Below, piece by piece: positions 1-10,664 of a stretch of DNA of 64,000 bases. Every line of letters starts with the position of its first letter. Positions within the stretch are counted from its first letter, which is position 1. The translations under genes and the position numbers were made by a program. The notes beneath the pieces are model-generated. The model had not been told where the DNA came from. It ran no database searches and saw nothing but the letters and a program-made list of their open reading frames with translations. The DNA is from Arion vulgaris (Eukaryota > Mollusca > Gastropoda > Stylommatophora > Arionidae): assembly GCA_020796225.1 (NCBI GenBank), contig CM036771.1, positions 29,680,176 through 29,744,175 of the forward strand, written 5' to 3'.

Positions 1-467
1 CTGTAATACCACTGTTTAGTCTCTAAACCAACTCATGGAGCTGTGAGATACTGGACGTTACTATCTGAAATACCGCTGTTTAGTCTCTCAACCAACTCAT
101 GGAGCTGTGAGATACTGGACGTTACTGTCTGTAATACCACTGTTTAGTCTCTCAACCAACTCATGGAGCTGTGAGATACTGGAAGTTACTATCTGTAATA
201 CCACTGTTTAGTCTCTAAACCAACTCATGGAGCTGTGAGATACTGGACGTTACTGTCTGTAATACCACTGTTTAGTCTCTCAACCAACTCATGGTACTGT
301 GAGATACTGGACGTTACTATCTGTAATACCACTGTTTAGTCTCTCAACCAACTCATGGAGCTGTGAGATACTGGACGTTACTATCTGTAATACCACTGTT
401 TAGTCTCTCAACCAACTCATGGAGCTGTGAGATACTGGACGTTACTGTCTGTAATACCACTGTTTAG
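1..467. repeat. 64-bp tandem repeat, about 7.3 copies
   Basis: The start CTGTAATACCACTGTTTAG recurs every 64 bases, with a few substitutions between copies. The array runs off the left edge of the window and stops at GGCGATGTAG. No coding sense is seen. Confidence 0.95.
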
Positions 468-1180
468 GCGATGTAGAACACGAAAGGACATGCGCCTGTG
501 AAATTTAAAGGCCGCATGGCTAGTGTAGTCGCCACGAAACTGTTCAGGTTAGGATTTGTCTTATGCCGGGACATAATAAAACTTCTTGGCCTTAGGGCCG
601 CATGTGAGCCGGGCTCTAATCCATTCCGCCAGAGGCTCCACAAAATACCGTTGACATTAAACATTGTTTAAATACGCACATATATCTGAGAAGTCGGTTA
701 AAGTGGAAGAATAACCAAAGTGCTACTGGAACTATCAGCACCAACGACCTGCACGAATTTCTGGAAGAGGTTGAGCATTTATGTGTCTGCCATTAACAGA
801 GTGACGTCGCTGGAAGAGACTAAATCTATGCGTCTGCCAGGAGTGTACTGACGTCGGTTCAGTTGACATATATTTGTCACAAACTAAACTCACAGTCACA
901 GTCAAACATTCAATAACCAATCATACTTAATAATAAAACAAACATTCTTTCCACCACGACCATCACCACCACCCCCAAAATAAACTAATAAATAAAAGAA
1001 ATCAATCAACCAATAAACCAGTGATCAAACAAACAACTTAAAAAGAAAACAAATTAACTACAAAGCTATTATAAACACCGAGACAATCAACCACCACGAC
1101 AACCTTACCATAGCTCCACAAACAATCATATTCATCTGATAGAAATTGCAAGTGACCCTATTTCTAGAAGGTCGAAAAAA
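468..1180. other. Unassigned sequence, no gene recognised
   Basis: The first 200 bases are of mixed composition and could be an old repeat; small ORFs here have no recognisable motif. From about 920 the strand becomes A- and C-rich low-complexity sequence leading into the next array. Confidence 0.5.
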
Positions 1181-1664
1181 AGTAAACACAACAAGTAATC
1201 AACAAAAGTAAACACAACAAGTAATCAACAAAAGTAAACACAACAAGTAATCATCAACAGTAAACACAACAAGTAATCAACAAAAGTAAACACAACAAGT
1301 AATCATCAAAAGTAAACACAACAAGTAATCAACAAAAGTAAACACAACAAGTAATCAACAAAAGTAAACACAACAAGTAATCATCAACAGTAAACACAAC
1401 AAGTAATCAACAAAAGTAAACACAACAAGTAATCAACAAAAGTAAACACAACAAGTAATCAACAAAAGTAAACACAACAAGTAATCAACAAAAGTAAACA
1501 CAACAAGTAATCAACAAAAGTAAACACAACAAGTAATCAACAAAAGTAAACACAACAAGTAATCAACAAAAGTAAACACAACAAGTAATCAACAAAAGTA
1601 AACACAACAAGTAATCAACAAAAGTAAACACAACAAGTAATCAACAAAAGTAAACACAACAAGC
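1181..1664. repeat. 26-bp tandem repeat, about 18 copies
   Basis: The unit AGTAAACACAACAAGTAATC plus AACAAA repeats every 26 bases with very little divergence. A variant with CATCAACAG or CATCAAAAG recurs every few units, a weak higher-order pattern. Near identity suggests recent expansion. Confidence 0.95.
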
Positions 1665-1671
1665 AATCTTT

Positions 1672-2085
1672 CTCTTCTCTTTGTCCTTCTCTGCTTTTTG
1701 CCGCTAGGAGTAGCAGGTTTAACTGATGATCGGTTTTCGAGATAATGCACGCTCGGTCGCTTGATATGGTGTGGTATTGTGGAGTTTTAAGATGTCTGTA
1801 ACTCCATCAACCCATCTTTTTCTTGGTCTGCCCTTTCCTCTTGATGATTCCATTTTCAGGTTGTACGCTCTTGCAACTGGTGTATTCGGGTTCATTCTGA
1901 CCAAGTGGCCAAACCATTTGAGTCTCTGTTTTTCAATAAATCTAATAGCAGGTGTTGTTCCGACTGTTCTTCTAATTTCCTAATTTCTTATATGGTCTCT
2001 TCTTGTTTTATTTACTGCTTTCCTCAGGCATCTCATTGCGCATGTGGTAATTTTCCTTTCTTGTTCTTTTGTATACAAGCAATCA
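1672..2085 (-). mobile_element. LINE 3' coding end (B-like), 5'-truncated
   Basis: On the minus strand the translation carries the C-terminal signature of APE-type LINE ORF2: MRCLRKAV, then QRLKWFGHLVRM, then GKGRPRKRWVDGV, ending at a stop near 1719. Two or three stops or frame changes lie at the 5' side (2000-2085), so it is dead. The same C-terminal motif occurs at 6073-6470, 41,577-41,950 and 44,160-44,350, so this is one of several truncated copies of related elements. Confidence 0.75.
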
Positions 2086-2365
2086 ACAAACGAATATACA
2101 AAATCACAGCTTAGAAAAAAGGTAAACTAAAAACACATTAAAAAAAACCGACAAGACCTATTACCACCGGAATCTCCCCCAAATGAAATTAATCTGAATA
2201 AAGTTCCAGCCATAACCACAAACTCAACAACAAAAACTACAATGCAATTGATCTCCTAAAATAATAGTTATAGAGAGCCTATACACATCCAATAGCAATA
2301 AACGTAACACTAAGTCTATTCACAATACAGACACCTCATCAACCATCCACCACCCACTACCACCC
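2086..2365. other. A/C-rich intergenic sequence
   Basis: A-rich sequence with no coding or structural signal that I recognise. It leads into C-rich telomere-like repeats. Confidence 0.5.
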
Positions 2366-2622
2366 CGCCCTAAGCCTAAGAGTAAGCCTAAGCATAACCC
2401 CACCCAAAGCCCTAACCCTAACATTAACCCTTACCTTAACCCTAACAGAAACCCTAACCCTTACCATAAGCCTAAGCCAAACATAACCCTAACGCTAACC
2501 CTAGCCCTAACCCCAACCCTAATCCCAACCGTAACCCCAACCCCAACCGTAACCCCAACTCCAACCCCTACCCCTAGCCCGAGTCCTAGCCCTAACCCAA
2601 ACCCAAACCCTAACGAATAGAT
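2366..2622. repeat. Degenerate CCCTAA interstitial telomere-like repeat
   Basis: Units of CCCTAA dominate, with variants CCTAAG, CCCTTAC, CCCAAC and CCGTAA. This is the C-strand form of the TTAGGG repeat used by most animals. The heavy variation indicates an old interstitial block rather than a working chromosome end. The minus-strand reading as a Gly/Val/Leu-rich peptide is a by-product of the repeat. Confidence 0.75.
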
Positions 2623-2640
2623 ATAGGGAAAACGAAAGTA

Positions 2641-2862
2641 ATGATAAATAATCATAAATTTGAGAACGCAATTGTATTACAAAATGAAGTCATAGAGGAA
2701 GTCCAGGTTTTTGTATACCTGGGAAGTACAGTATCGCCAGATGGAGATTCAGAAAAAGGATATCATCGAAAAAATCAAGAAGACAAGTCAAACTTTTGTG
2801 ATGCTCATCAAAATTTGGAAAACAAAAGGACTAAATCTTAGGACAAAACTTAAAATATATAG
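2641..2862 (+). mobile_element. LINE H reverse-transcriptase fragment, left half
   Basis: The first frame reads VQVFVYLGSTVSPDGD, the conserved block after the RT palm of APE-type LINEs. After a frame change near 2750 it continues as IIEKIKKTSQ and LRTKLKIYRS. The sequence then breaks at the tail of the reverse-oriented LINE C. The expected next block resumes at about 4236. This is a pseudogene fragment. Confidence 0.75.
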
Positions 2863-4235
2863 AAGTATTGGTTATTGGTTATTGGTTACTAAACTGACGT
2901 CATTGCGCTCCGGGCTGGCCCAGAGGTGCTCAATCTCCCCCACAAGTTATCGAAGAGTATGCATACTGATAATTCCCGTGGCCTACTGATTAAACACACC
3001 TCTCTACCCCTCAGGCATCCAGTTCGACTTGTACAACGGGTAACTCCAAAATGTCCAAATCACTTGATCGATTCAACATCTATTTTAGTGTCCTCATCCA
3101 ACAGATAGTCACGAAGAGACCGAAGAACATCCCCGTATCCATCTTCAACTCCCCAACAATCGATGCTGTTGATGCAAGCCTGTCCACTCTCTCATTACCA
3201 TAAACACCCGCATGTCCAGGACAGTATATCCACGTAAGCCTCTTGAGGTTAGAAACTTCTATAGACGACATCCACTCATACCGAAATCTGCCCTTCTGGA
3301 TCTTGTGAAGCATCGACTGAGAGTCAGATACAACAACGGCCCCAGTAAATGAAGTCCCAGAAAGCCAATGAAGGGCAACAGTAACGGCCTCAACCTCCAT
3401 CCTCATACTAGAAGTAGTTGTCCTGTACGCTCCACTTCACTCTGCAACAACCCTACCATGCGCATTAGTCAAGAAACCCCAGCCGGACTTCTCACAACGA
3501 TGAACCAACCTATCGATATATACAGCAACATCATCATCCCTTGCATTATCTTCTATCAGCTGCTTTACGGCAAGATCAGCCTTCATGTTGCCCCAATCTC
3601 TACATTCTCTTCCAAGAGTAATGATAACGTTGAGATAGTTCATCATGCTACCATCTGTTGGGATCCATTCTTCCCCTTTTGGTAGGGTAGCAACCGTAGT
3701 CACCTGGCCAATTGTTCTCTCAGCCTGGGCCATCCACGACATGCCACGCTTGATTCTCGTGCCCTTGACATCATTAGTGTTCTTGTGTAGTGGATGTCTT
3801 TTATCCGCAGTAACTCGCATATATGCCTTGGTTTTGGCGATTGTGTGACGGGAGCGTAGTGACAGAAGGCCAAGCATATATCGCATCTTCACAATGGGTA
3901 TCGCTAGTACAGCCCAGGACTATACGCATGCCTTCATTTTGAACCCGTTCGAGTCGTTCACATTGTGATCTTGATATCGTAAGAATGCCGAGTCTGTAAT
4001 CTACCACGGACATAACCAGTCGATCGAACAAAAGGACAAGTAGTCTCTGATCAAGGTGTGCGGCTACCATAACTTTGAGAGCCGCAAGACCACGCTTGCA
4101 ACTTTGTATCGTCTGTTCAACATGGTGTTTGAAAGATAGACTACGATCAAAGGTTATTCCAAGATAGCGCAGCCTGTCACTGCGCTCGATGGTATGTTCA
4201 TCAAATATTACACGAGGTAGATCAGCCTTGACTAT
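2863..4235 (-). mobile_element. LINE C, 5'-truncated RT-RNase H copy, inserted in LINE H
   Basis: The minus strand reads, from 4235 down: the end of the RT domain (RLRYLGITFDRSLSFKHHV, then SVVDYRLGI and RVQNEGMRIVLGC), a linker with GEEWIPTDGSM, and RNase H (VVVSDSQSML and YCPGHAGVYGNERVDRLAS). The first RNase H block has decayed to YIDRL where families have YTDGS. The ORF is broken by frameshifts near 3430 and 3880. After the stop comes about 200 bp of 3' UTR and a tail of CCAATAA units at 2863-2885. Five other pieces of this family lie in the window. Confidence 0.85.
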
Positions 4236-4405
4236 GGAGTAATGTCCATGGGAGTGCTATTATACAGTAGTGAATGCTGGAAAATGACCCAACACATAAT
4301 ACACAAAGGAACGGCAGGAAAATCTTGCAGATCAAAATCCACCAGACTCAGGAGATTCAACATAATTCGCTGGAACGCCGAGAACATTTACACCAAAAAG
4401 GACTC
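4236..4405 (+). mobile_element. LINE H reverse-transcriptase fragment, right half
   Basis: The translation MGVLLYSSECWKMTQ matches the conserved block (usually LLYGSECWKM) that follows the tKLxIYxS block at 2840-2862. Shortly after comes LRRFNIIRWNAENIYTKKD, the next conserved stretch. The two halves join if LINE C is removed. Confidence 0.75.
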
Positions 4406-4407
4406 CT

Positions 4408-6042
4408 GGCAGTGAAAAATAGACATTGCATGTATTGAGGAAACATACATCAAACCTCGCACACATATTCTCTGTCGAGGTTATCTTAAGTTAAAAGATA
4501 AAGTTATCAGTTAAACAGATAAAGTTATCAGTTAAACAGATAAAGTTATCAGTTAAACAGATAAAGTTATCAGTTAAACAGATACAGTTATCAGTTAAAC
4601 AGATAAAGTTATCAGTTAAACAGATAAAGTTATCAGTTAAACAGATAAAGTTATCAGTTAAACAGATAAAGTTATCAGTTAAACAGATAAAGTTATCAGT
4701 TAAACAGATAAAGTCACATGGAGGAGAGGAAGGGGGGCTCAAACGCGTGAGCAACAAAAACATCATGAAACAGAAGTCAGCACAAATGGGGAAGCAGAAA
4801 TCATAGGAATTGGCATCTTTGTAGACATCTAACAGATTCGAACTAACAGATCCCTTATTCTGAAAACCATGACACTGACCAATACAAACTGTCTAGTAGT
4901 GTGAAATTTTAACAGTCACTCAGAAATGTGGGGATACCAAGACACCAATGTAAGGGGGCGGATGGCAGTGGGAAGTAGGACATTCTGAAATAGATAACAA
5001 CCTGCAGCTCAGGAATGGGCTCGATGACACATAAACCTTCTACTCAAGAAGATGGAAAAATATATCCCACAGACCTCGTCTTTGCCACCTGTGACATAGC
5101 CCACAACTTGGATCGAACCTTCATGGAACAACTAGGAGGCAGTGACCACAAACTTGTCAAGCTCTCCTTGGAGAAGAGATATTTCACTCGTCCAGAAAAC
5201 AATGACACAGTGGAGCTATAAAAGAGTTGACTGGTCACAGTTTGCGAGGCTCAGTGACATCTACTGTGACCCCATAAATGCACACCAATAACGATAAGGA
5301 ACATGACATATCTACTTAACATATCCATTTTGAGGGCAGCAAGAGAATCAATTCCTAGAGGGGCAAGAAGAGACTACAAATCTTATTGGTCAGAAGAGGT
5401 CCTAAATGTTGAAGATGAAGTGAGTCAGGCCAGAGAAAGAGTAGAAACTGAGCAGAGCATAGACAGCAACATATCACTCAAGGCAGCCTCGGCTAAATAT
5501 AGGTGAGCAGTTAAGAAAGCCGCAAGGCAGAGCTGGAGTGAAGACGTCTCAAAATGGACAGAGGTGATTTGAAGAAACACTCCTGGGTCTCAACCTTAAG
5601 AAGTCACAAGGAAAGGATGACATGACAAATGAGATGCTCTTCAACCTAGGCAAGAAAGTCAAGTAAAAGCTGCTAAAAGTTTTGAATGCGAGCTGGAAAG
5701 TCGCAGAAATACCCAGTAAATGGAAAGAAGCTATCACAGTGCCCAATCTAAAACAAGGAAAAGGCACATTCGATCCAAGCAATCGTAGACCAATTAGTCT
5801 CTTTAGGTTTGTTGGAAAAGTGATGGAGAGGCTTCTCAATAGAAGAATCATGTGGCGCCTGGAGCAAAAACAACTGATACTTCTACATCAGAGTGGATTC
5901 AGTCAGCATGGATCAACAGAAGACAAAATAACTTACACTGCACAGGAGGTTGAAAGTGAATTTCAAGAAAAGAAACATACACTAGCGGTATGGGTTGACA
6001 CGGAGAAGGCTTTCGACAGGGTCTGGAGAGAGGAACTGAAAA
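4408..6042 (+). mobile_element. LINE A, 5' half: APE endonuclease and N-terminal RT
   Basis: The sequence starts inside an APE-type endonuclease: DIACIEETYIKP (catalytic Glu block) at about 4413, AEIIGIGIFVD at about 4795, NSHSEMWGY near 4915, and LVFATCDIAH ... GGSDHKLVKLSLE at 5015-5221 (the SDH motif). The RT begins with WKEAITVPNLKQGKG and NRRPISLFRFVGKVMERLL near 5720-5830, then reaches TEKAFDRVWREELK at 6000-6042. It stops at the GAA tail of LINE B and resumes at 7455. Several frameshifts and stops make it a relic. A 21-bp minisatellite has grown inside the endonuclease part. Confidence 0.85.
4493..4712. repeat. 21-bp tandem repeat inside LINE A endonuclease
   Basis: The unit AAGTTATCAGTTAAACAGAT plus A repeats every 21 bases, about 10.5 copies, nearly identical. 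Flanking LINE sequence contains AGTTAAAAGATAAAG, one base different from the unit, so the array probably arose from the LINE itself. 21 is a multiple of 3; the minus strand reads CLTDNFI repeatedly, which is not a protein. Confidence 0.95.
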
Positions 6043-7454
6043 TCTTCTTCTTCTTCTTTTGTCGTCACACTGCTACCGGGTTGTTGCCCAGTGTCGTGGT
6101 TTTCTGTTTTTGTCTTGCGCTGTTCTGGTGGCTTGTGTGATTGTTATCTTTGCTCTTTCACAGGATGCTGCCACGCCATCTAACCATCTTTTCCGTGGTC
6201 TTCCTCTTGCCTTCTTTCCCGAGTTCTGTTGTAGAAGACTCTGTATACTGTGGAGTTTGGATGCATTCTTATTAAGTGGCCAAACCACTTCATTCTTTGT
6301 TTATCTATATAATTCAAGCACGGTTTTGTGCCAACTTTATTTCTTATGCTGATGTTGGTGATTCTGTCTTTTCTTGTGTTGTTGGTAACTTTTCTCAGGC
6401 AACGCATTTCACATGTAGTTATTTTTGTGACTGCGCTTTGCTCAATGTCCATGTTTGGCTCTGGTAACACAAAGTAGGTATAAAAATGCTGTTGATCATT
6501 TGTTTCTTAGCTGCCTGTGAAATTTTGGGTGCCTTAACAATGGGGCTAGCTGGTAGGTTACAGCATTTGCTTTTTGTACTCTAGCCTCTATCTCTCTATC
6601 TAGTTTTCCGTCTTCTGAGAATATGCTTCCTAAGTATTTGAATTCTTTCACTTGGTTTATTTTAGTGCCATTGACATGGATGTCTAGATTATTATGTTTT
6701 CTTCCCATATTCATTATTTCTGTTTTAGTGTTGTTGATTTTCATGTCATGTTTCACACAATTATTGTTCAAAGTGTCAATATGATGTTGTAGATCTTGTT
6801 CATTTTGATGTATCAGGCACTGACCATCTGCAAAAAGCAGTTCATTTATTTCATCATTATCTGAATTCGACTCTTGAGTTATTTTATCCATATATGCGAT
6901 AAAGAGTAGTGGTGAAAGGACACAACCTTGTCTAACACCTGATGTAATGGAGAACCAGTCGGTCATTCCTTCTGTAGTTCTTACTGTACTCTGGCTATCT
7001 TGATATAAGGCCATGATGTTACCTAATAGTTGTCCTTGGACGCCATATTCTTCAAGGATCTTCCATAGTTTGCACCTGTTTACTCTATCAAATGCCTTTT
7101 CTTGGTCTATAAATATAAGCTGTTTACTTTGATTGTATTCAATTGTTTGTTCGCAGATCTGTCTTAGTGTAAATATTGCGTCTGTGCAGCTCTTACCCCT
7201 CCTAAACCCAAACTGGCTATTGCTTAACTGGGGCTCTAATATATGTCTTGCTCTTCGCTCCAATATTTTTGCAAACATTTTTCCTATTTGGCTCAAAAGA
7301 GAGATACCCTGTATGTTTCACATTCTCTTTTGTCTCCTTTGTTCTTCCATATTGGGACTATAATAGCTCTCTGCCAGTCATCTGGAACCTCTTGTGCCTC
7401 CCAGGCTATGTTAAAAATTCTGGTCAGCCATGTTATTGCTGTTGTCTTAGACGC
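6043..7454 (-). mobile_element. LINE B, 5'-truncated RT element nested in LINE A
   Basis: Read on the minus strand: WEAQEVPDDWQRAIIVP, a frameshift near 7300, then a 266-residue open stretch with QFGFRRGKSCTDAIFTLRQ, FIDQEKAFDRVNR, SGVRQGCVLSPLLF and FKYLGSIFSEDG. The RT active site reads FADG where Y/FADD is needed, so the second catalytic Asp is lost. Next come MRCLRKVTNNTRKDRI, RMKWFGHLIRM and ARGRPRKRWLDGV near 6200, then a stop and a GAA tail at 6043-6058. Upstream domains are missing. The clade (RTE, CR1 or relative) is not settled. Confidence 0.9.
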
Positions 7455-9010
7455 AAGTAACATTGCACAAACTCGGAATCAAAAGGCGCATGTATTTCTG
7501 AATATGTCACTATCTGGTAAATAGAACAGCCAAAGTTTAGGACCAGGAAAAACATAGCAGGAAGGTAATCATCGAACAAGCTGTTCCCTAAGGAGGGATT
7601 CATACCTCCAACGCTAATTCTAGTTTTTATAAATGATTATGGAAGACATCCCCAACAGAGTGCATGGTACAATCTACGCTGATGATCTAGCACTGTGAAC
7701 ACGAGAAGAATCAATAGCAGTAGCTACCTCAAGGATGCAAGATGTAAGTTAAAATCTAGAAAAATAGACCAAGTCTTGACTGCCCTTTATAAATGAAAAT
7801 TCTTCTGTCTTCAGCCTATCCAAGAAGAAACAAATGCTAAAACTCAAGTTCAATGACCACCTACTCACAATGGATAAATGTCCAATATATATAGGAATCA
7901 CGATGGACAGCAGGCGGACGTGGAAAAAAAATATAGGCAAATCTAAGGAAAAAGAAAAGAAGAGACTGAGGATCGTGAACAAATTAGCAGGCACCAACAG
8001 GAGTGCGGGTTGTAGCATTCCGAAAAGGATTTACTCTGGGAGAGTTTGACCAGTACTTAAGTATGGCATAGCAGTCTGAGTCATAATCTCCAAGACATAC
8101 TTCATAAAGCTAAGCCGAGTGTTAAGTCAGGCCTCACCAATGGAGGACAGATGGAACATGAAGGTACTTTAACGAGGAGAAAAATGCAAGAGACTGATGA
8201 ACCATCCAATGCACCCCCAAATAAACAGCTACGGTAGGGACAGATTGAAAAGGAATAGCTTCATGGCAAACTCCAAGGAGCTTGCCCACGCAGACCAAAT
8301 ATTGGCATTGACTCATCCAAGACATATACAACCAGCCAGTACCTCTCCTCCCTGGTCATACAGGCTCCCAGAGCTGGATACCCTCAATGCAGCTGCAAAA
8401 ATTGCACTACAACATATGAAACAAATACATCGAAAATGGTGCTTTTGGTCTGCTATTTCAGCAGTGAAATCTGAAAGGAACACAGAACTAAGTGATCTCA
8501 GGTCAAACGTAGCCCAGTTTGCCCATAATTCCGATCGTGTAGTAATTCAGTGGATACCCTCACACTGCAAGCTCAAGGGAATGAAGATGCTGACAGACTG
8601 GCTAAAGAGGGAGCGGTATGCCTCAAGATGATAATCTGGTCAGCTAGGAAGAAGCAAAAACCATCGTCAGAGGGCACTACACAACAAAGTGGGGAAAATA
8701 ACACACAAAACACAACCAGCATGATGGATATTACGAACTGCCCAGAAAAAACATATTATCACACTGCGCCTCCGGACGGGTCACAACAGAACGAGAACAG
8801 AACTAGGTTTAGGATAGGCACAAACGACCTATGCCCCTGTGGTTTGACGAATATGACGACAGAGCACGTCCTACAGAACTGACTCCAGTATGCAGACCTG
8901 AGAAGAAAGAGGTGGCCCACTTACACCAGCGTCCAAGAAAACTGTACGCATTTATTAGAGAATCCGAAAACCCAGTCTAGTGAGCACGCAGAGAAAGAAG
9001 AAACAGAAAA
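7455..9010 (+). mobile_element. LINE A, 3' half: RT palm, RNase H, zinc-binding tail
   Basis: LINE A resumes with LHKLGIKRRMYF and YLVNRTAKV, then the active site IYADDLAL (YADD at 7675-7686), with in-frame stops around it. An open stretch 7834-8049 covers the thumb. RNase H is seen as VIQWIPSHC at 8540-8570 and, one frame over, GNEDADRLAKEGA at 8580-8620. The C-terminus has CPCGLTNMTTEHVLQN at 8830-8882, a CxCx8H-type zinc-binding block of Jockey/I-like ORF2 proteins. The element is dead. Its 3' tail is not clear. Confidence 0.85.
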
Positions 9011-9465
9011 TGTACAAATAACAGAAATATTTCTGTAGAAAGAGTTGAACGAATTGTCAAAAAATGAAGAGTTGAGATGGAAAATTGAATAATGGATATC
9101 AAGAATTGTGTCTACAAAGTTAAATTTCAATATTATATCTACCCTTATGTGCTGCAGTAAGAAGTTTTTTATTGTATTCCTATAACTATATTTAGCTGAA
9201 AGAGGATTTATCATGGCCACCAGACTATTCACAAAGAAACGAAACATATTGTGAATAGAGTAATACGACGATTTAAAATTATTGATGACAAAAATGTCAC
9301 CAAACATCGAAAATTAGTTTCATCACATCTAGCTCAGCTATAATTAATACATTATAACATAAATTGTGTCAATGATAATGTGAGCAATACAGTAATATTA
9401 TTATTATCTTCTAATAAAATAACTGAAAAATATGCCCGTTTTTCAATTTGTGGTATGTACAATAT
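9011..9465. other. AT-rich sequence, probable LINE A 3' flank
   Basis: AT-rich sequence without clear coding content; part may be LINE A 3' UTR. No array, TIR or RNA gene was recognised. Confidence 0.4.
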
Positions 9466-9469
9466 AGTT

Positions 9470-9620
9470 TACCCAAGGGGGCGGTAGCGAATTATTCACT
9501 GAAAAAGGGGCGCTCATTCAAAAAAGGTTGGGAACCTATGATCTACACCATAGGTTTCCAACGGGGCATACCGCCCACCGGGGGCGCTGAGAAGTTGGAA
9601 GGAGGCGCTGGATTAAAAAG
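9470..9620. mobile_element. Two hAT-like termini facing each other across 8 bp
   Basis: 9524-9540 ends GGTTGGGAACCTATG, and 9549 begins CATAGGTTTCCAACGGGG. Both match the kind of end seen in hAT transposons (CA-nn-GGTTCCCAACC). They point towards each other with exactly 8 bases, ATCTACAC, between; hAT target duplications are 8 bp. No transposase is present, so these would be MITE-like remnants. A third similar end lies at 62,839. Confidence 0.45.
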
Positions 9621-9689
9621 TAAATTTTGGGGGACGTTGAGGACCATCCGCCGCCTCACTTATGCTGAAAATTTAAAGTCATGCGAGTC

Positions 9690-9768
9690 CTGCCCACGCA
9701 CAACGATTAATATGTAACGTATAGCGATACGGAGGAATTATTGTATTATTATTATTATTATTATTGAA
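9690..9768 (+). mobile_element. LINE F-like 3' end with ATT tail
   Basis: TGTAACGTATAGCGATACGG followed by AGGAATTATTG and ATT repeats closely matches the 3' end of the LINE at 38,270-38,565 (TGTAACTTATAGCGGTACAA then GAGGAATTATTATT). Only the last 60-80 bases are present. Confidence 0.5.
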
Positions 9769-9844
9769 TAACAGATTTTGAATGAGGTACACATAATAGA
9801 AAGGTATGGAGAAATTGCTTTCATATCACATGTAACGTATAACG

Positions 9845-10180
9845 ATCATCATCAAATAGTCTGTCCTGAGCAGAACTTTGTCAGCCCAACAGTCTTCCGG
9901 AATTTATCTCTCTCTCATAGGCCAGAAGTCTTGCCTCTGCAGCCGTCATGTTCAAACCATCAGTTACATCCTGAATCCATCTTCTCCGTAGTCTTCCTCT
10001 TCTTCTCTTTGCCGGTATGCCTCCTTCTATGATGGTCTTCTCCAGCCTTATCTTGTTATATGTCCAAAATATCTCAATTTTCTCTTTCTTATTTGTAACA
10101 TCAGCCAGTTTTCTTTGATTTCGAGTTCTTTTTTAATGATCTATTTGTTCTCTTCTCTGTCCATGATATACGGAAGATAT
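9845..10180 (-). mobile_element. LINE E 3' coding end, 5'-truncated, ATG tail
   Basis: The minus strand reads KRKIEIFWTYN, EKTIIEGGIPAKRRRGRLRR, RWIQDVTDGLNM and AYERDKFRKTVG, the standard C-terminus of a CR1/RTE-like ORF2, followed by a short ATG-repeat tail near 9845. A homologous copy of the upstream part lies at 51,297-51,620. The 5' edge abuts the insertion of a LINE D fragment. Confidence 0.75.
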
Positions 10181-10429
10181 ATACGGAGGATTATGTGACA
10201 TGGGCAAGTCTCAGACAATGGAATGAGTTCGAGAATTAGGCGTTAAGTGTGGACATGCCAGGCAGTGTTGTCTTCGTGGTAGAGAGAGAAGATTAATAAT
10301 CAACTTCTCATGGGTACGGTGAGGAAATGGACTTTGGGATGGCTGCTGCAGATGAGGACAGAGCATGCATGGGAATTACCAAATGTGCCGTGACGTCGAT
10401 CGCATAACATAACATAACATACGGAGGAT
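10181..10429 (+). mobile_element. LINE D 3' fragment with 11-bp target-site duplication
   Basis: Bases 10,192-10,418 match the last 230 bases of the LINE D copy (13,555-13,785), including GACATGGGCAAGTCTCAGAC and the tail of CATAA units. ATACGGAGGAT occurs exactly at 10,181-10,191 and again at 10,419-10,429, flanking the fragment. This is a textbook 5'-truncated target-primed insertion. Confidence 0.85.
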
Positions 10430-10664
10430 ATATACGTATAACGATATTAGAGGAATATAATGTTAAGAGAAGTTTGAGATCTCATGGTGAAGCAAGAGAA
10501 AAACGTAATGCAGAAAGCAGACAGGAGACAACAACAGTTAAGAAGTTGTAAATACTAATATCGTGTCACATCCTCATCATCATCAGGTACCGTACCGGCT
10601 GACGTAGGTGATCACGGATCTCCACAAATCTCTCCCTGGAAAAAGATATCATCTCATTACAATA
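10430..10664. other. Short LINE G-like 3' end and flank
   Basis: TCATCATCATCAGGTACCGT at 10,573-10,592 resembles the 3' tail junction of LINE G at 16,316-16,335 (CATCATCATCAGGTGCCGTC), minus strand. The match soon fades. The rest has no recognised content. Confidence 0.3.

Noticed and set aside
2461..2655. Gly/Val/Leu-rich minus-strand ORF
   Set aside because: It is the degenerate telomere-like repeat read in one frame.
8921..9307. 128-residue minus-strand ORF rich in Phe/Asn/Ser
   Set aside because: Antisense of the LINE A C-terminus and AT-rich 3' flank; no motif and no alternative support.
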